A DNA stretch of 64,000 nucleotides. Origin: Leucobacter luti. Lineage in GTDB: Bacteria; Actinomycetota; Actinomycetes; Actinomycetales; Microbacteriaceae. Both the position numbers and the translations under genes were made by a program. Shown piece after piece: positions 62,700 to 64,000 of this stretch; the stretch's first letter is position 1, and each line of letters opens with the position of its first letter. Under the pieces are notes generated by a model that made no database searches, was not told the origin of the DNA, and worked only from the letters and a program-made list of their open reading frames with translations. The stretch is from assembly GCF_004217175.1 (NCBI RefSeq), contig NZ_SHKI01000004.1, positions 248,001 to 312,000 on the forward strand, in the 5' to 3' direction.

Positions 62700-63098
62700 A
62701 TGACCCCCGCCACAGGCCCAGTCCAGACCATCCTCGGGGAGCTCGACGAGCGCCTCGGAATCGAATTCGTCCACGTCAGCGCAGAGCGCGCCGTCGCGAC
62801 CATGCCCGTCGCAGGCAACCGCCAGATTACCGGTTCACTGCACGGTGGCGCGTACTGCACACTCGCAGAGACGCTCGCCGCGCTCGCCGCCTGCGAGCAC
62901 GCGGGGGACGGCCGCACCGCCGTAAGTCTCGACATCAGCGCGACACACACCGGGCGCGCGGCCGCCGGACGCGTCACGGCGAACTGCACGGCTATTCGCC
63001 TCGGCAAGTCCGTCGCGGTCTACGCCATCGAGATCGACGACGACGAGGGGCGCCGCGTGTCAACCGCCCGCGTCACCACGGTGCTCCGGGACGCATAG
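62700..63098 (+). CDS. PaaI-like hotdog thioesterase
   Basis: A 132-residue single-hotdog protein. MPVAGNRQITGSLHGGAYC holds the conserved N/Q-x(n)-G-x-x-HGG block (about 38-58), and DISATHTGRAAAGRVTANCTAIRLGKSVAVY follows. PaaI enzymes hydrolyse ring-hydroxylated or dead-end aryl-CoA esters, fitting the CoA chemistry of the cluster. AAGGAG lies before ATG 62700. Confidence 0.9.
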   Translation: MTPATGPVQTILGELDERLGIEFVHVSAERAVATMPVAGNRQITGSLHGGAYCTLAETLAALAACEHAGDGRTAVSLDISATHTGRAAAGRVTANCTAIRLGKSVAVYAIEIDDDEGRRVSTARVTTVLRDA

Positions 63099-63111
63099 CC
63101 GAGTCACGGCA

Positions 63112-63153
63112 GCAACACTGGGCCACGCGCGATCGCGCGTGGCCCCGTGTTGC
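63112..63153. terminator. Bidirectional terminator hairpin
   Basis: GCAACACTGGGCCACGCGCGA (63112-63132) in sense pairs with 63133-63153 with one mismatch and no free loop beyond the central CGATCG. It separates the convergent PaaI-like and VOC genes. Confidence 0.75.
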
Positions 63154-63164
63154 ATTCCCAGCCG

Positions 63165-63650
63165 CTACCCGCTCCACATGTACGTGTACGGGTGCGAGCA
63201 CGCCTCGAACACGTTGCCCCACGGGTCTTCGCAGTACACGATCTCGAAGCCGCGGTCCGGGTCGATGGCCACCACCTCCGAGCGCTGCACTCCGCCCGCG
63301 GCGACCACCTGCTCGGCGAGCGCCGCCACATCGCGCGCCGTCACCGCGAAGTGGTTCACGCCGCTGCGCCAGAACTCGAACGCGTCCGCCGGCCGCTCGT
63401 ACGCCGGGGCGTCGAACTGAAACACCTCGAACCCCGCCCCGTCCGGCGATGCCATGTGCGCGAACTGAAACCGGGTGAACCCCACCCCGTAGATGCCGGT
63501 GGCGGCCACCCCGAGCGGGCTGTCATCCTCGTGGACCGCGATCGGCCCGGCCAGAAGATAATACCCGAGCACCTCGCGGTACCAATCGACGGCATCGCCA
63601 AGATTCGGTACCGTAATACCGACGTGGGAGAACGTGGGACTGATGTTCAT
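63165..63650 (-). CDS. VOC family (glyoxalase/extradiol-type) protein
   Basis: A 161-residue protein of two paired beta-alpha-beta-beta-beta motifs. FSHVGITVPNLGDAVDWYREVLGY (His about 10) begins the first and VNHFAVTARDVAALAEQVV (His about 107) the second; IVYCEDPWGNVFEACSH supplies the final Glu. The metal set H-H-E suggests an isomerase, epimerase or ring-cleaving role. AAGGAG precedes ATG 63650. It is divergent from the PaaX-like regulator. Confidence 0.87.
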   Translation of the reverse strand: MNISPTFSHVGITVPNLGDAVDWYREVLGYYLLAGPIAVHEDDSPLGVAATGIYGVGFTRFQFAHMASPDGAGFEVFQFDAPAYERPADAFEFWRSGVNHFAVTARDVAALAEQVVAAGGVQRSEVVAIDPDRGFEIVYCEDPWGNVFEACSHPYTYMWSG

Positions 63651-63699
63651 GAACGCTCCTTCAATCTGAGCACACTCCGTCGGGCTCCTCACAAAACTG

Positions 63700-63713
63700 T
63701 CACGATTCTGTGA
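63700..63713. promoter_or_regulatory. Candidate PaaX-type operator
   Basis: TCAC-GATTCT-GTGA is an inverted repeat between the divergent VOC and PaaX-like genes. TGATTC-like sequence is known in PaaX sites. The CAGAAT core (minus strand here) also occurs at the FAH/RidA promoter. Confidence 0.4.
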
Positions 63714-63770
63714 TGATCGCAACAGAAATGTCGAGGACCTCACCCTCGCAGAGCAGACAGGTCCCAACAC

Positions 63771-64000
63771 ATGAGTTCACACACCTCCCGCACACTGCTG
63801 GTCACCCTCCTGGGCGCGTTCGCCCGCCGCACCGGCAACTGGATGCCCATTAAGGGGATCGTTGCACTCCTGGAGGAGCTCGGGATCGACGAGTCGAGCA
63901 CCCGCACCGGAGTCTCCCGCCTCAAGAAGCGCGGCTGGCTCGTCCCAGAAAAGCGGGACGGTCGCAGTGGTTACCACCTCACCGCCCTCGCTCAGGGCAT
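63771..64000 (+). CDS. PaaX-like transcriptional repressor (C-terminus off window)
   Basis: The first 76 residues are present. LLVTLLGAFARRTGNWMPIKG begins the PaaX N-terminal winged helix, and LGIDESSTRTGVSRLKKRGWLVPEKRDGRSGYHLT contains its recognition helix and wing. PaaX repressors are released by phenylacetyl-CoA; here the effector could be another aryl-CoA made by the neighbouring genes. The rest of the protein lies beyond the window. Confidence 0.85.
   Translation, partial: MSSHTSRTLLVTLLGAFARRTGNWMPIKGIVALLEELGIDESSTRTGVSRLKKRGWLVPEKRDGRSGYHLTALAQG

Overview
This is a high-GC, gene-dense chromosomal window from a Gram-positive actinomycete. The GC-rich codon use, frequent GTG starts, SipW-type exported proteins, LPXTG-like surface proteins and MHS and TAXI transporters suggest the Microbacteriaceae (Leucobacter-like), but that placement is inference. 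There is no rRNA, IS element, integrase, CRISPR array or phage gene. Three tRNA genes (Phe, Asp, Glu) lie at 44.7-45.0 kb. Many convergent gene pairs are separated by very long, near-perfect hairpins that look like bidirectional terminators.

0-13 kb: a cut-off osmoprotectant-type ABC ATPase; a tandem double-domain Lrp regulator divergent from an amidohydrolase / MHS transporter / ThDP decarboxylase-like enzyme / D-2-hydroxyacid dehydrogenase group that looks like a route for an amino-acid-derived amide or 2-oxo acid; pirin and GNAT genes; and a MarR-controlled short-chain dehydrogenase neighbourhood. 13-17 kb: a copper-defence pair (CueP and a His-rich CopB ATPase) behind a CsoR-type operator. 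17-24 kb: a TAXI-type TRAP transporter divergent from a two-component system whose operon ends with a second TAXI lipoprotein, probably the sensor's ligand receptor. 24-32 kb: HEAT-repeat protein, photolyase, DsbA-like oxidase, CtaG-like assembly factor, small membrane proteins, a prenylcysteine methyltransferase-like protein and a glycine-rich wall protein.

32.5-40.5 kb is the most unusual part: an apparent eight-gene minus-strand operon of three consecutive SipW-dependent (TasA-like) exported proteins, an LPXTG-like protein, a secreted RCC1-repeat protein, a fourth TasA-like protein, an ER/SipW-type signal peptidase and a large LuxR-family regulator. Several genes overlap by 4 bp, and hairpins follow selected genes. 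It looks like a dedicated surface-fibre or matrix export system. 40.8-49.4 kb holds an M23 peptidase lipoprotein, a FusB/FBP-like zinc-finger protein, a dehydrogenase flanked by a repeat family, the tRNAs and a 1208-residue repeat-bearing wall protein.

49.4-64 kb is a catabolic island. An AraC regulator, an SDR, a StyA-type flavin monooxygenase and its flavin reductase match the known indole-oxidising (iif/ind) gene order. They are followed by a phytoene-desaturase-like flavoenzyme, two RidA-like proteins, a cyclase-family hydrolase (candidate isatin hydrolase), a fused FAD monooxygenase/old-yellow-enzyme protein of the 2-aminobenzoyl-CoA (salicylyl-CoA) type, a TesB thioesterase, an FAH-family hydrolase, a PaaI-like thioesterase, a VOC protein and the start of a PaaX-like regulator. 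Together they suggest oxidation of indole or a related N-heteroaromatic to an anthranilate-type acid and dearomatisation of its CoA ester; the CoA ligase and lower pathway are not in the window.
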